Shown: piece after piece, positions 1 to 11,940 of the stretch | How positions within the stretch are numbered: position 1 is the stretch's first letter | How the letters are laid out: each line of letters starts with the position of its first letter | Source of the DNA: Glandiceps talaboti | Taxonomy: Eukaryota; Hemichordata; Enteropneusta; Spengelidae | DNA: 64,000 nt | Direction of reading: 5' to 3' | NCBI RefSeq assembly: GCF_964340395.1 | Contig: NC_135569.1 | Coordinates: 3,766,540 to 3,830,539, forward strand | Notes under the pieces: generated by a model | What the model was told of the DNA's origin: nothing | Database searches by the model: none | What the model saw: the letters and a program-made list of their open reading frames with translations, nothing else | Position numbers and translations under genes: made by a program

Positions 1-397
1 TACCATAGCCCCAGAGACTTGACTTTGTGTTACTATCTCAAGTAGCTCTTCAAATAAAAACAAAAAGAAAAATATTGGAACAGATGTGTTTGTTAGCTTC
101 CAAGGACAAAAGCCCTGGGGTAGAGAGCTTCTTGAGATGTGTAGAGAGATGGGTAGAGAGCTTCTTGAGATGTGTAGAGAGATGTGTAGAGAGCTTGTTG
201 AGATGGTAACACCAAGACAAGTCGCTTGGCTAGAGAGGTCCTTGATAGTAACACCAAGACAAGTCTTTGGGCTAGATAGTTTCTTGAGATAGTAACACCA
301 AGACAAGTCTTCGGGCTAGATAGTTTCTTGAGATAGTAACACCAAGACAAGTCTTCGGGCTAGATAGTTTCTTGAGATAGTAATATCAATACAAGTC
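1..397. repeat. 44-bp tandem array, with one inverted unit at its left edge
   Basis: Units built around agtaacaccaagacaagtc repeat with a 44-bp period; gctagatag recurs near 270, 314 and 358. The first 50 bases carry the same motif in the opposite orientation (cagagacttgactttgtgtt). Between 118 and 200 a shorter unit, gtagagagcttcttgagatg, is repeated. The array probably continues beyond the left edge. The same family, again in both orientations, is found at 58.04-58.40 kb. Short open frames here result from the repeat. Confidence 0.85.
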
Positions 398-974
398 TCT
401 TGGATGAATTGAAATACTAAGTCAAACTGTTTGTGTGTATCATTTTAATTCTGTATAACATATTGCTTTCTTATATCTTCTTTGATTGGCTTAGATCAAA
501 TCACATGGTATGAAATAGATTACCATAGTGACCTTAATTTGCATACATCGTGCACTACAATGTTTTGTAATGTCCCTAGGGCACTAGCACAGCAACCCCA
601 CAGTATAATTAGCTACCAGTAGTCTACAGGCTGCTGAAATTGGCATGGAGTTGGAACATAAAATGGCACCGCAAGGTTTTTGTGTTTATGCAATGAAGAA
701 GTTATTGAGAAAACAGAATAAGTTTAGATAGAAGTGATAGAAGGAAGATCAAACAGTGCAAGTTCAATGACGCCATGCCCTAAATTATCACCCCCAGAAA
801 ATCAAATGTGAAATACAAGAATCAATGTTCTTGGACTCGAGGTTCTATTTTAGTATCAATTGAAAATTTCTACTCGCAGTCAAAACAATCTTAGAGTGAG
901 GCAAAATTTGGGATTTACTTCAAAGAAATTCTTGACTCTGATTAGAAGCTTTGTTTGATAGAGATATAAAATAT
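398..974. other. No gene seen; AT-rich single-copy stretch
   Basis: No frame of note. The part at 812-900 (ttggactcgaggttc, then gtcaaaac) loosely resembles 28300-28380 and may be the remnant of an old interspersed repeat. The rest shows nothing recognisable. Confidence 0.4.
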
Positions 975-982
975 TGATTTTC

Positions 983-1266
983 AGGGCTCGAAATTAGTCC
1001 TGTGTCCAAAGACTACCAACTCTTGTCATGGGGCTACTACAATTTGCAGCTTGTAGCCCCCTTAGGCCACCACTGATTATGCATGGTTTCAATGATTGAA
1101 GATTTTCATGTTATTTTAAGAAGACACGACATACACGTATTTCCAATAGAGAAATTCTGTTTTCAGTTCAGGAATATGAGACTATTGGTCACCATTCTTG
1201 GGCTACCAATTTCTGAACTTGGTATCCCATTGGGACTACCAAGGAAAAAAGTTAATTTCGAGCCCT
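983..1266. mobile_element. hAT-like MITE with AGGGCTCGAAATTA terminal inverted repeats
   Basis: The left end reads agggctcgaaatta and the right end is its exact reverse complement. Counting the flanking c/g, 982-996 and 1253-1267 pair perfectly over 15 bp. The direct repeat gattttc flanks the element at 976-982 and 1267-1273. If the neighbouring t is counted, the repeat is 8 bp and overlaps the element's last base. Length (about 284 bp), TIR and a 7-8-bp target duplication fit a non-autonomous hAT element. The interior contains subterminal repeats of gggctacca type. The 61-codon frame inside has no recognisable product. Confidence 0.7.
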
Positions 1267-1273
1267 GATTTTC

Positions 1274-1675
1274 TAACAACTACAGTACAATATTCCTTCT
1301 GGGACATGTGTTGAAACTATTGCAGCCTGGAGTTTTCCTGTGGAGTCTTTTTGACCTTATAGCCATACAGCTTGTTAGGGTAAGGTTGAGTGCTTCCAAT
1401 AGTACAGCCTTAGTCCCCAATGTCCGTAGCAAACCTTAAATGTTATTATTGGAGATGCATAATGGTCAAATGGTTAGAGTGGTTTAGATAATAATCTACA
1501 TATTGCTGTCATTTGTATCTGATGTCGTAGCTTGTCTTCGTCGCTGGATCAGTGGCGCCGTAATACTCGTTTAGTGTATGATAGTGAACGAGTGTAGTGG
1601 CGTCAGAGATACAAGGATATACACGTAGAGAGGCAACTGAAGTCGTCATCGTACGATTTTAACCACTGTCTGAGT
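1274..1675. other. No gene; imperfect foldback next to a SINE
   Basis: At 1460-1500 a segment (ggtcaaatggttagagtgg) resembles the tRNA-like head of the SINE that follows. Between 1520 and 1615 there is an imperfect inverted repeat, gtatctgatgtcg against cgtcagagatac. It may be a diverged second SINE head. The first 180 bases are featureless. Confidence 0.3.
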
Positions 1676-1955
1676 TTTATGGTCAAGCGGTTAAATTGCC
1701 AACTTTAGAATCTGGAAGTTGCCAGTTTTAAGTGTCGCTACTTGTCTTTTGTATCTGAGTGGCTAAAGATCCCTGGCAAGACTTTAAACCATGCTTGTGC
1801 CCTAGTCAACACAGCTGCTGTATGCAATGTGTATGAGAACCTGGTAGGACAGCTTAATCCTATATATATGTACATGTACCTCACTGTCTATGTTCTCCAG
1901 GGAGTATAAAATGTCATTGTGCCATTATAGGTCCATACTATGGGTAATAATAACT
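1676..1955 (+). mobile_element. tRNA-derived SINE, 3'-truncated copy
   Basis: A tRNA-like head (ggtcaagcggttaaattgcc, then a degraded B box near 1722-1735) is followed by a body that aligns collinearly with the better-preserved minus-strand SINE at 38018-38406. Shared blocks in order are ctgagtggctaaag, a caagactttaaacca-type block, acctggtagga, ccagggag, cattgtgcca and gggtaataat. The terminal part seen in the other copy (gctttgagcac, gcgctatataagaaccc and the ATT-rich tail) is missing, so this copy ends early. It is non-coding and would have depended on a LINE for mobility. Confidence 0.6.
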
Positions 1956-2369
1956 ATTCTACACATACAAGTATGGCCTTGATAACAGCAAAGATTAGAT
2001 GCATGATGCTAGTCCATACGTGTTACGATCACTATGATCTTCCCCACCGTATACATGTACATGGAGAGGATAGTGATCGTAGAAAACATCGACAGGTAGT
2101 GGAGAGGATAGTGATCATTATAAACATTGGCACATATAGGACTACATGTAGACCAGATGCATGCAAGAAGTTAAGGAGATGGGAAATAGCTCATAACATT
2201 GTGTTTGCAATATTCAAACCACCTTTGAACTGCTTGTATGTATTGAGATCAATAGTCGTTGTAGTTAGACATGATATGAATGTGTATCATTTTGCAATAT
2301 TACTCATTTACATACATGTATAATTTGTATCCATGCCATTCAGAATGGAAGTTAAAATGTACCTGAACA
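1956..2369. other. No gene; one 12-bp hairpin
   Basis: A 127-codon frame lies at 1940-2323, but its protein matches nothing I recognise and composition does not change at its ends. The arms tacgatcactat (2024-2035) and atagtgatcgta (2070-2081) form a hairpin with a loop of about 34 nt. A third copy of gatagtgatc follows near 2107. Confidence 0.35.
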
Positions 2370-2736
2370 TGTAGAATGCACCTCTGAAAAATAAATCATA
2401 AAGTTTTGCTGTTATTTTGTTCAAGATTGTCATTCTCAGCTAAAATCAACAGAAAAAGTCAGGGTCACCATATGCATGTTTGATATAGAGGTCAGAAATG
2501 ATATCAAAATTGAGTCATTTTAGAATCCAATATGGCTGCCATCCAATATGGCTGCCGAATATTACTTGTTTGCTCTATAGGGAAACTAAAAGATTGATGA
2601 TTTCCTTGCCAACAAGATGACAAATCCCATAAATTTCTCTATTAATTGAGAGGATGAGGAACAAGTTTCATGGGGCAAAAGTTTGGAGAGATTTTATGAA
2701 CTCTGGAGAAAATGATTTGTAAGGTGCACTCTACCT
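2370..2736. mobile_element. Possible MITE with short inverted ends
   Basis: gtagaatgcacct near 2371 is mirrored by aggtgcactctac near 2722-2734, about 365 bp apart. The match outside this 13-bp core is poor and no target duplication is visible, so this is weak. Inside, atccaatatggctgcc occurs twice in immediate succession at about 2524-2557. Confidence 0.25.
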
Positions 2737-3305
<569 letters not shown>

Positions 3306-4139
3306 AGTATAAAAGGGGATTAATCTAATATTACTGCACATTTAGTAATGATTTTGGTGGAGAATGCTGATAGAAAGACCTGGAACTCAGGTAGATTTTA
3401 ACAACTTACCATCTCATCAAAAACACTGGTTAAGTACTCTAGTAAGATGACTAGAGAACTTAGGTAGATTTGACTCACTGACGTAGAAAAGAGAAAAACT
3501 GCCATTTCTATTACCATTAAATTATACTTTCCAGCTCTACAAAATTATTTTGCGATGAAAATGAGTAATTTCAGGATTCTAGATGTAGTTGGTACTTGTA
3601 TTACAGTTTTAATATCCTCTTAGGTTAAGCATGTTCAAATTTATAGCTCAAGCGCTACTTGCCAAAATTATACCAAAGATGATTAGGACGAAAATGATTA
3701 CTTTCTGGTCAATTCACTTGTTTCGTGTAATCTGCGGCTATCATCACGGTGTAATGAATACGAGAGTTGTAAAGTTTCACAACTCATTTAAAAAACCGTA
3801 CTTCTAAGTATTATTAGTAATCACAGGAAAACGTCTGACATACTTGGATGCCGTATATTAATAGAAAAATTAGAATAAAAATATGTAATTTCCGTCTGCA
3901 CATGCTAGTGTAATGGTGTACAAGCCTGTTAGAGTGTGTAGTGACCACATTTAATTTAGTGTATCTCGTAGGAAATCCTCTCATGGGGTTTATATACAAT
4001 CCCTTCACATCTCACGGCACCATGTTAATTTTAGACGGCGTCATACAGTCCCCGCTCATGTGTTGTCTAAGTCAATTTGATACATGGCTATTTCTTTTGA
4101 CTAATAACCCAAATATTATTTTTGTCCTTTTTGTTCTGT
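3306..4139. other. No gene seen
   Basis: AT-rich sequence with no convincing coding potential. Overlapping 64- and 87-codon frames near 3814-4204 run on opposite strands and have no recognisable domains. Confidence 0.4.
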
Positions 4140-4430
4140 TGTACAAAAAAAATGAATGTTCATTTTGGTCTCAAAACTCCAAATGTAATTTGTTGTCTGA
4201 CTAGAATGAATATATGTGTCTTGATTCTAAAGTACTTTCAAATTGGTTCACTCATACAGTGCAAAAAATAAATGTATTTGGTCTCAGAACTCCACATGTA
4301 CTTTATTTCTCCGAGTGTATCTTTATTCTGAAATATTTTCAAATTGGTTCACTCTTGTGTTGAGATCCACATGACTATAATTTAAGCAGATTTACGATTT
4401 TGGTCTGAAATTGTAAAAAAGGAAAAAAAA
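4140..4430. repeat. Degenerate 110-120-bp tandem repeat, about 2.5 copies
   Basis: The block attttggtctca recurs near 4162, 4276 and 4396, and ttcaaattggttcactc recurs near 4237 and 4338. The units are diverged and the third is partial. Confidence 0.65.
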
Positions 4431-4756
4431 AATCTTATTTCTACAAAAAGTCGAAGTGAGCTTTTACAGCGTATGGTGTCCATTGTTGTAAAACCTCTCT
4501 GCAGTAGATAGATGATGTTCTGCCCAGAGCTAACTTTTTTTCAGAAGAGCAAAATTTATTGGGTAGTCAAGAATGGCTGCCGTTAGGCACTTTTCTATTT
4601 CACATCGTTGTCTTTAACATGTAAGTCAATTTTCAATTGATTCTGTTTGTAGGAGGTACATGTAGTCTGTTCCTGGGGCATCAATTCTCATTCAACATCT
4701 TATTCTGAGCAACGGAGAATGCAAACTTGACATAAAACTGCAAATGTTCATCCTTA
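4431..4756. other. No gene seen
   Basis: No frame, repeat or signal of note. Confidence 0.4.
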
Positions 4757-5145
4757 ATAATATTGTAACAATTTAATCATGAATTTATATATAAGTAATA
4801 TTACTGTGATTCTAATCTAAAATAAATTTGAAAAATATCAAAAAGTTACAGAAAAACAAGAATTTTTGTGAAATAATTTTGACAGTAATATTGTAACAAT
4901 TTTATCATGAATTTATATATAAGGAATATTGCTGTGATTCTAATCTAAAATAAAGTTGAAAAGGGTGAAAAAGTTATAGAAATACCTAGAATTTTTGTAA
5001 AATAATTTTGGCAAGAAAGAAACGCTATTTTATCATCAGTTCACTTAAGTATTACTTCTATTATTCTTGACCAAAATAAAGTCATATTGTGCCAAAAATG
5101 TACAGAAAAAAAGAGAACTTTTTCAGGAATTTTGACAGGAATGTG
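4757..5145. repeat. 128-bp tandem repeat, about 3 copies
   Basis: aatattgtaacaattt at 4759 recurs at 4887, and both copies continue with atcatgaatttatatataag and ctaatctaaaataaa. A third, clearly more diverged unit runs from about 5013 to 5145 (attttatcat, ccaaaataaagt, gaattttgacagg). The array is very AT-rich and non-coding. Confidence 0.8.
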
Positions 5146-6505
5146 CTTGGTATAGACGAGGATACTTACTTGACGATTTCTTAGAAATTTGTTTGTCTTT
5201 TATAATTTCGTCTCTAGGGAAACACAATTTGGTGAAAAAAGTCATTCTAGCTTATTTTAATCTAATTTTCCTACATATTTCCTCTGATCCCACTGTTTGA
5301 ATATTACTGTGAACCTGGAAATTTTGCTAAAGACTTATTTTTCCTTATTTCGTTGGAATACAAACACACACAAAAAAGTAGTGACTAAAATACCTTCTTG
5401 CACATGAACACAATGTACCAGTCTGGTAATTCGTAAAAAATTGTCTTTGAGAACTAGCTCGAGAAGGTAAAATAGTTTGTAGCAAATATATGTAGGTTTA
5501 CAGTATGAGTTGTGTGCTTGTAGATGTACATGTAGGTGTGTGTACATGCAGCCCCGATCGGCCTAGTCTAGCTACTTAGTTAAGAAGTAGCCTAAAATCC
5601 GTACTCCAACTACTCTAGCAGTAGCTTAGAATCAGTGCTCTATTTATTTTGTTCACTGTAAAACTTGCCAAAGTGGATTCCAGACTATACCAGTGTTTAT
5701 TGTACTTCAGTATTGGCTTTCTTTTATCAGAAGTGATCCCACCCTTTGAAAACATATTTAAACATGTTTGTGTGTTAGTTAGACGCAGCCCCGAACCTAA
5801 GCTGCCTTTAGGGGGCAGTGCAGAAAGGAATAGTACCCATGAGATCCGTACCGGCTCTCAAGCTAAGTAACGTGTCGATCTGATATAAAGGAAGGGTTAA
5901 TGTGATGAAATTCACTCACAAAAAAAAACTGAATTCCCCAACCAGCTGCAATCTATCCCAACAAAGGAAATTACTGCTGAACATCAGCTAAAATCAAAGT
6001 TTGTTGATACCTGACTTCAAAGTCTAAAAACTAGGTTACGCGTAATTTCCTAGCTGAAATGGAGGTTCAAACTCGCATGTGTAGTGACAATGATTACAAT
6101 ACAAACATGCTTGAAGCTGTTGACAACTTTTTCTATGTTGTTAAAGCTGCACTAGCTGTAACTGGAATGTTTTTGAAACTATTTGTTAGGTATAATGACT
6201 TACTGCTAATGCTGTACACCGTACACAGTATTGAATCACCTGTGGGTAAACATATTTGTGTAGCTGTAGACATAATATGGTACAATGAATCTAATCAATT
6301 TGAATTTTGGGTCCATACCTTAAAAACAGCGCCCCCAACATAATCATGATTTCGACCTGTTACTGTACTACTTACATATATTGATGAAATCAATATCAGA
6401 TTAACAAGTATTGGTATTTTAGCAATTTTAAGTGAATATTTTTTTGGTCAAACATTTATATATGATATAAACTATGATGAAAACTGTAGCTTCCACACCA
6501 CGACG
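5146..6505. other. No supported gene; unique sequence with an unassigned 94-codon frame
   Basis: A plus-strand frame at 6059-6343 encodes 94 residues beginning MEVQTRMCSDNDYNTNML. It is less low-complexity than most frames here but matches no family I know, and no splice or promoter signals support it. The motif gcagccccga occurs at about 5550 and 5787 in similar context and may mark an old duplication. Nothing else is recognisable. Confidence 0.3.
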
Positions 6506-6562
6506 TAGACTGTAATGTACGCTGTGACGGGGCGCCCTCATACATCAGGCAACCCCTAACGA
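6506..6562. mobile_element. Truncated copy of the 112-bp TAGWCTGTAA MITE
   Basis: The segment begins tagactgtaatgtacg and continues with ggggcgccctcatacatc and caacccct, matching the left half of the complete element at 28979-29090. Similarity stops at about 6562 and no right terminus follows, so this is a remnant. Confidence 0.6.
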
Positions 6563-7614
6563 TCAATGTAATGTAAAAACACGATTGTAAGCACATTAAA
6601 ATACTGCCTGAAATCCAGCACCATATTTCACATTAGAAGTAAATTTATCAACTTATCAACATCTCAGTTATAAAATAAATACAGAGGCTTTTATCATTGA
6701 AGGAGTGAAAGCTTTCCATCGGAATTTAGCTAGATGTGTGAAAATGAAGGGCAGCAATCGCATTGACGCCAGACCCCTTTCCCCTAAGCAAACAAAGTTC
6801 GCTTGAAGCTTGTGTGACATTGTGCGATCGTCCCTAATGTAACCACCAAGAACTGTAAAGTTACAGCCCAAGCCCCTTTAACATGAGTACCCGTACCCCT
6901 TGTATAAAGATGGCTATTGAGAATGTGTGCACACATGGTAGTACAATAGAAAGCTGCCTTTCAAAGTTTTGTTGTCAACTTCAATCATTATGTAGGTATA
7001 CTGAGATCCCAGCTGCATCTCGCCGGTGTGTTTTATGTGTACATGTACATGTATTGCACTATACAAATGTACACATGTTGTTTCCTTGACTTTTCCAAGA
7101 GTCTTACAGGCTTGTTGACTCTGACTGCATGAAAAGGATGATCATTGTACCAGTTGGCGTACTTACTACTACAGCGGCAATAGAGATTTCGGCTTTATAC
7201 TAGGATAGACATGAACTAAAACTTTTGTTCACGATGATAGATTTACACAAGTGAGTGCTAGTGGTGCCTCTGTTATGTGGATGTAATCACCCAGTAATCA
7301 AGATAGCGTAAACAAATTTGGAAGTCCCCAAAATGTATTCGTTGAGATAGAATCATCAGAAATGCTACGCTACTGTGAGTGTAATGAAAGAAATTTCCAT
7401 TCAATACCCTATGTCTACATTTTGCAGCAATACCAATAGTGTGTTTCTATCTTGGTAAGCCAAAACTGCGATTGTTGCTGCCATATGTATATCTGACTTT
7501 TTTGTGAAGTCTTGCAGGATATTGTTAGTGACACTGTGTGTACATGTACAAGGAACACATTGATAGATAGTTTTGGCACCATCATCCTATAACTCCCATT
7601 ACACAGACATAGCA
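6563..7614. other. No gene seen
   Basis: Short frames only. gtgtacatgtacatgta at about 7037 is one of the many acatgtacatgt palindromes in the window. Confidence 0.4.
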
Positions 7615-8720
7615 TTTTGATGACTTTTCTAATGGACTTAGAAATCAGCTACAAGATGGTGCTGCTGTTCTGGACATCCGTTCACTCTTGCGTAAATTCT
7701 TACAAGATGTTGACTGTGACAACATTAGTGGGGGAAGAAATGATTGATAGTTTGGTAGTAGTTTTAGAGGACTCTATTAAAGTTTAAGCATTTTTAACAA
7801 CTTTGGAATTCGACTCTTAGATCAGATATAAGAATGTCTTCTTCTGTATTAGACCTCTATTCATTCCTGCATAAATTCTTACAAGATGTTGACTGTGACA
7901 ACGCTAGGTAGGAGTGATTGATAGTTTAGTAGTATCTTTTTGGAGGACTCTATTAGTCTAAGCACGTACTTTTGACAACTTTGGAGATGGACTCCTAGAT
8001 CAGATACAAAACATGTTCTTATGTGCCACGGTTCTGTTCATCCTGTATTAAGTCTTAGATGTTGGTTGTGACAACATGAGGGAGGGAGTGGGATTATTTG
8101 GTAGTATCATTTTAGAGAACTCTATTAACGTAAGCACGCACTTCTGACAAGTTTGGAGATGGACTACTACATGTAGATCAAATACAATGCTGGACACCAG
8201 TTTACTCTTGTGTAAATTCTTAATTCGTTGTGACAATTTAAGGAAGGGAGGAAGTGATTGATTATTTGGTAGTATCATTTAAAAGACTCTGTTAGAGTGA
8301 GCACGCACTTTTGACAACTTTGGAGATGGACTGCTCAAATACAAAACTATTCTTATGTGCCAGACCTTGTTCTCTGGTTTTACGTCTTACAAAATGTTGA
8401 CTACAACAACATTAGGGAAGGAAGCAGTGATTGATTGCATGGTGAATCGTTTAACAACTTCGATTGGAGCAAGCACGCACTTTTGACAACTTTAGAGATG
8501 GACTCTAGGTACAGATAGAAGAATATCTTCTGCTGTGTTAGATGGAGGTGATGTGAAATCCGGGCTGTCAAATTCTTGCACGATATCCATGTGGCATTAC
8601 AAAAGTAGGCATGATTGATTGAAATATGGCCTGTCTCCCATCAGCAAAGAGTTCTATTATGAGAGAACATGAACGTTTGATGACTATTCTGATGGACTCC
8701 GAGATCAGATTTTGAGAATG
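7615..8720. repeat. 165-190-bp tandem array, about 6 diverged copies
   Basis: Two anchors recur in order: caagatgttgactgtgacaa (near 7703 and 7883, diverged near 8055 and 8395) and acaactttggagatggact (near 7975, 8150, 8312, 8487, with related forms near 7797 and 8675). Units carry many indels, so the array is old. No frame stays open through it. Confidence 0.75.
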
Positions 8721-9205
8721 TTCCTCAAGTTTTAGGTTTCATAGTACACATCTATCAAATTGCTAGCCAAGAAGTTGACAAAGACGGAACTGAACAGTAG
8801 CGAGATTGATAACTTGTTTCCCCTGTATGTCGTGAGTCGTTTTCCATTACAGGAAGATGTGACTTTGACAAGTCTTAGAATTGAGTTTTAGAGCAAAGGT
8901 GTATGATTAAAGGGTGGATTTGGTTCAAGATGACAGGCTGAGTTCGAGAAAACATGTCGATTTACTTGTGAAGCAACACTCCACGTTACTTTGATCCGGA
9001 TTTTGTCACTAAATGAGGCTATTGTTGATTAATTATTAGATTGATACATGTATATCTACTCTGTACCTGTGAATACTGGGAAGAGAAACAGGAAGTCTCG
9101 GTTATAAATACCCAAATAAATCAACTTACCGCGACAACTGTTTAAAATTCATTGTCTTTCCTGGCCAGGAACTTTACTCTGAGAATAAGCACAAAAATCG
9201 ATGAA
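8721..9205. other. No gene seen
   Basis: Single-copy, no supported features. Confidence 0.4.
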
Positions 9206-9612
9206 AGTTGAAGAACAGGGTTTCAATCCCAGGTTCTCACATTAGTGTTATCTTATCAGTTAAAGGCCAGGGTTTCAGTCCCATGTTCTCACATTAGATT
9301 AGTGTTATCTTATCAGTTAAAGGCCAGGGTTTCAGTCCCAGGTTCTCACATGACATTAGTGTTATCTTATCTGTTAAAGGCCAGGGTTTCAGTCCCAGGT
9401 TCTCACATGACAGTAGCGTTATCTTATCAGTGGAGTCATAAGGATTACATAGGATTATTTTTTTATTCTGGACCAACTTTTTCTATAGCTCTGCAAAACA
9501 ACTGTTTTTTTCAAGCTCAAATTTTAATCATAATCCAACATGGGTCGTTAAAGGCCAGGGTTTCAGTCCCAGGTTCTTTCACTAGTACCATCTTATCAGT
9601 GGAGCCATAAGA
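9206..9612 (+). mobile_element. Interspersed repeat whose first 57 bp is tandemly amplified
   Basis: The body (gtgttatcttatcagtgga, ctggaccaactttttctata, gctctgcaaaacaactgttt) is shared with copies at 21238-21400 (+), 50708-50880 (+) and 49165-49310 (-). Here the head, taaaggccagggtttcagtc plus ccaggttctcacattag, occurs four times in a row: cagggtttca starts at 9216, 9268, 9325 and 9382 (spacing 52, 57, 57). A further head begins near 9548. I cannot assign the family to a superfamily. The 121-codon frame across it is repeat-derived. Confidence 0.75.
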
Positions 9613-9615
9613 GTT

Positions 9616-9858
9616 GGGAACTTGCAATCCAGACTGAGCATGCTCAGATGCAAAGTACTATGGGATTATCTGTAGTTATCATAATACCTAAGCTGGAGCT
9701 ACTGATAACTAAACCTCCTGTAAAGGTCAGGTTAACCATGAATTGATTAGTTGTGGTTACAAACTATGTAACAGTATAGGTTACGATAATGATTGGCTGA
9801 TATTTATTATAATATTTCCCATGATGCAAAATTCAAGATGGCAGGTTTGCAAGTTCCC
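9616..9858. mobile_element. 243-bp MITE with GGGAACTTGCAA inverted ends, copy 1
   Basis: It starts gggaacttgcaa and ends with the exact reverse complement ttgcaagttccc. Subterminal tactatggga and tcccatgatgc are also related. A 12-bp palindrome, tgagcatgctca, lies near the left end. A second copy at 23906-24149 has the same length within 1 bp and aligns throughout, which fixes the boundaries. No clear target duplication is seen, so the superfamily is left open. Confidence 0.8.
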
Positions 9859-10190
9859 TATTCCATACAAACACTTAAAAAATCTGGCATGATTTTGTTT
9901 GTGTATGTAGCTCCCATACATGTATATGGCTAGTCTGATTGTTTTCAATCAATATGTATTGGCTAATCTGATTGGTTGCAATTGACAGTGTATGGAATGA
10001 ACGAAATCCGTGAACTCTGATTGAAAAACAGGCTACTATTAGCAAGGCTAATAGAAGTATTTGTTACATAATTCTTGGAAAAAGGTTGGTAAATTTGAAT
10101 AAAACTATCTGATAATTGCCTTGGTGAAAATGATCATAGTCAGAGATATGAAAACCAACCAGTATGACATTTAGCCGATACTGTTATCCA
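9859..10190. other. No gene seen
   Basis: The motif ctgattggttgc near 9968 is an inverted CCAAT box of the kind repeated at 29.3-29.7 kb. Otherwise unremarkable. Confidence 0.35.
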
Positions 10191-10194
10191 TAAA

Positions 10195-11105
10195 TTTATT
10201 AAATCTTGCAAAAAATGATATGACGATAGAAATAATCTAGAACTGTATTCACTACATGTATTTAAGTTTCTTTGGTAAAACATAGGAAAGCACAGATTTC
10301 AAATGATAAATTATCATTTCAGGGATTTTTTTTGTGACATGAAAACCAATCGTGCTATTTTGCCAATTCTTTTATTTGACAAAGAAATTTTCTTTCAAGA
10401 AAATACGATACTCCGATGAAAATTGTAATCTGGATCTGTACTCACTACAGGGCATTTTATTGCCTTTGGTAGAGAAATATGAAAGCACAGATGTCAAACT
10501 ATCAAAAATTATCTTTTCAATGATTTTTGTGTGACATGAGTTGTTTTGCTGTATTTTTCATTTGATAACTAAAGAAAATTCTTTTAACAAAATACGATAT
10601 TCCGATGAAAATATAGTCTGGATCTGTACGCACTACAGAACATTTCATCACCTTCGCTAAAAAACATAGAAAAGCATGGACGTCAAGCTATAAAAATGAT
10701 CATTTCAGTGATTTTTTTCCTCCCATGTTAAATGAGACACAGACATATAATCCCCCTTTTAACAAAATACGATATTCCGATGAAAATATAGTCTGAATCT
10801 GTACGCACTACAGAACATTTCATCACCTTCGCTAAAAAACATAGAAAAGCATGGACGTCAAGCTATAAAAATGATCATTTCAGTGATTTTTTTCCTCCCA
10901 TGTTAAATGAGACACAGACATATAATCCCCCTTTTAACAAAATACGATATTCCGATGAAAATATAGTCTGGATCTGTACACACTACAGAACATTTCATCA
11001 CCTTCGCTAAAAAACATAGAAAAGCATGGACGTCAAGCTATAAAAATGATCATTTCAGTGATTTTTTTCCTCCCATGTTAAATGAGACACAGACATATAA
11101 TCTGG
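10195..11105. repeat. 175-bp tandem array, about 5 copies, freshest at the right
   Basis: cttttaacaaaatacgatat starts at 10581, 10756 and 10931, an exact 175-bp period. These three units differ by only a few substitutions (for example gtctggatctgt versus gtctgaatctgt). Two older, more diverged units precede them from about 10200 and 10398. The array ends at gacatataat near 11100. Confidence 0.92.
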
Positions 11106-11940
11106 ACCTAATGAGAATCCAAGGTGTTACTACAGCACCTTGCTAAAAGGAAAATAGAAGCAATTGGCACAACTTTTTTTTTTCGTTCGAGTTTAGATTA
11201 GATAATCAGAATTTTAATTATTTATGCAACTATTCAGCACACTGTTTATGATTCTCTAAGGGTATACTAGGTCGGTTTCAGACTTTGATTTATGGGATAA
11301 TTTGTTAAAAATAGTATTAGATATGGTTCACATCACAGGTCAGTTATTGAAATTAATATTACGATGTGTAATTACGTTTGGTCATATCACCGGCTATCAG
11401 TCAAAATATATTGCATATCAAGGAATGTGTTTGTAAAGCTCATAGCTGTCGACAGCGGACCATTTATCTGTGCGTTTAATCCTGTCGTTATTGCTGCATG
11501 ATATGGTACTTGGTAGTTTTTCTGATGTAAATAAAATCTTAGGATTCATTAATATTTAGTATGTATAACAGTATATAATGAATATTCATGTATGCAAAGA
11601 CCCATCATGCAGTAGTGTTTTACTGAAAGAACAATGGCGGTGAAAAAATAGTTTCAATTTGGTGGTTCTGGCAGTTGAGCGAAATTGATGCGATGTGAAA
11701 CCATTAACTTTCCAGAACCCAAAATTTATAAAATTAAGTTATTTTCATGGAGTGTCATTCCCCTTTTTTAAGCTACTTTAGATTTTATGCACTTAGTTAC
11801 TAGTAAGTTTTAGATATCCTATTCCTACCCATACCAACACAGTAGCATGGGTTCTAGTTTCTCGTCTGTCTTGTTTCACTGTTAGTCTAAATATGTTATA
11901 GAAAATGATACATATATCCTGTGATGTGTTGTCAACATGG
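11106..11940. other. No gene seen
   Basis: AT-rich unique sequence; no coding or repeat signals that I can support. Confidence 0.4.

Noticed and set aside
1456-1740. Functional tRNA gene
   Set aside because: The tRNA-like heads lack a proper B box and acceptor stem and belong to a SINE.
5285-5870. Direct duplication of a ~450-bp segment
   Set aside because: Shared words (gatcccac, gcagccccga) are few and the intervening sequence does not align by eye.
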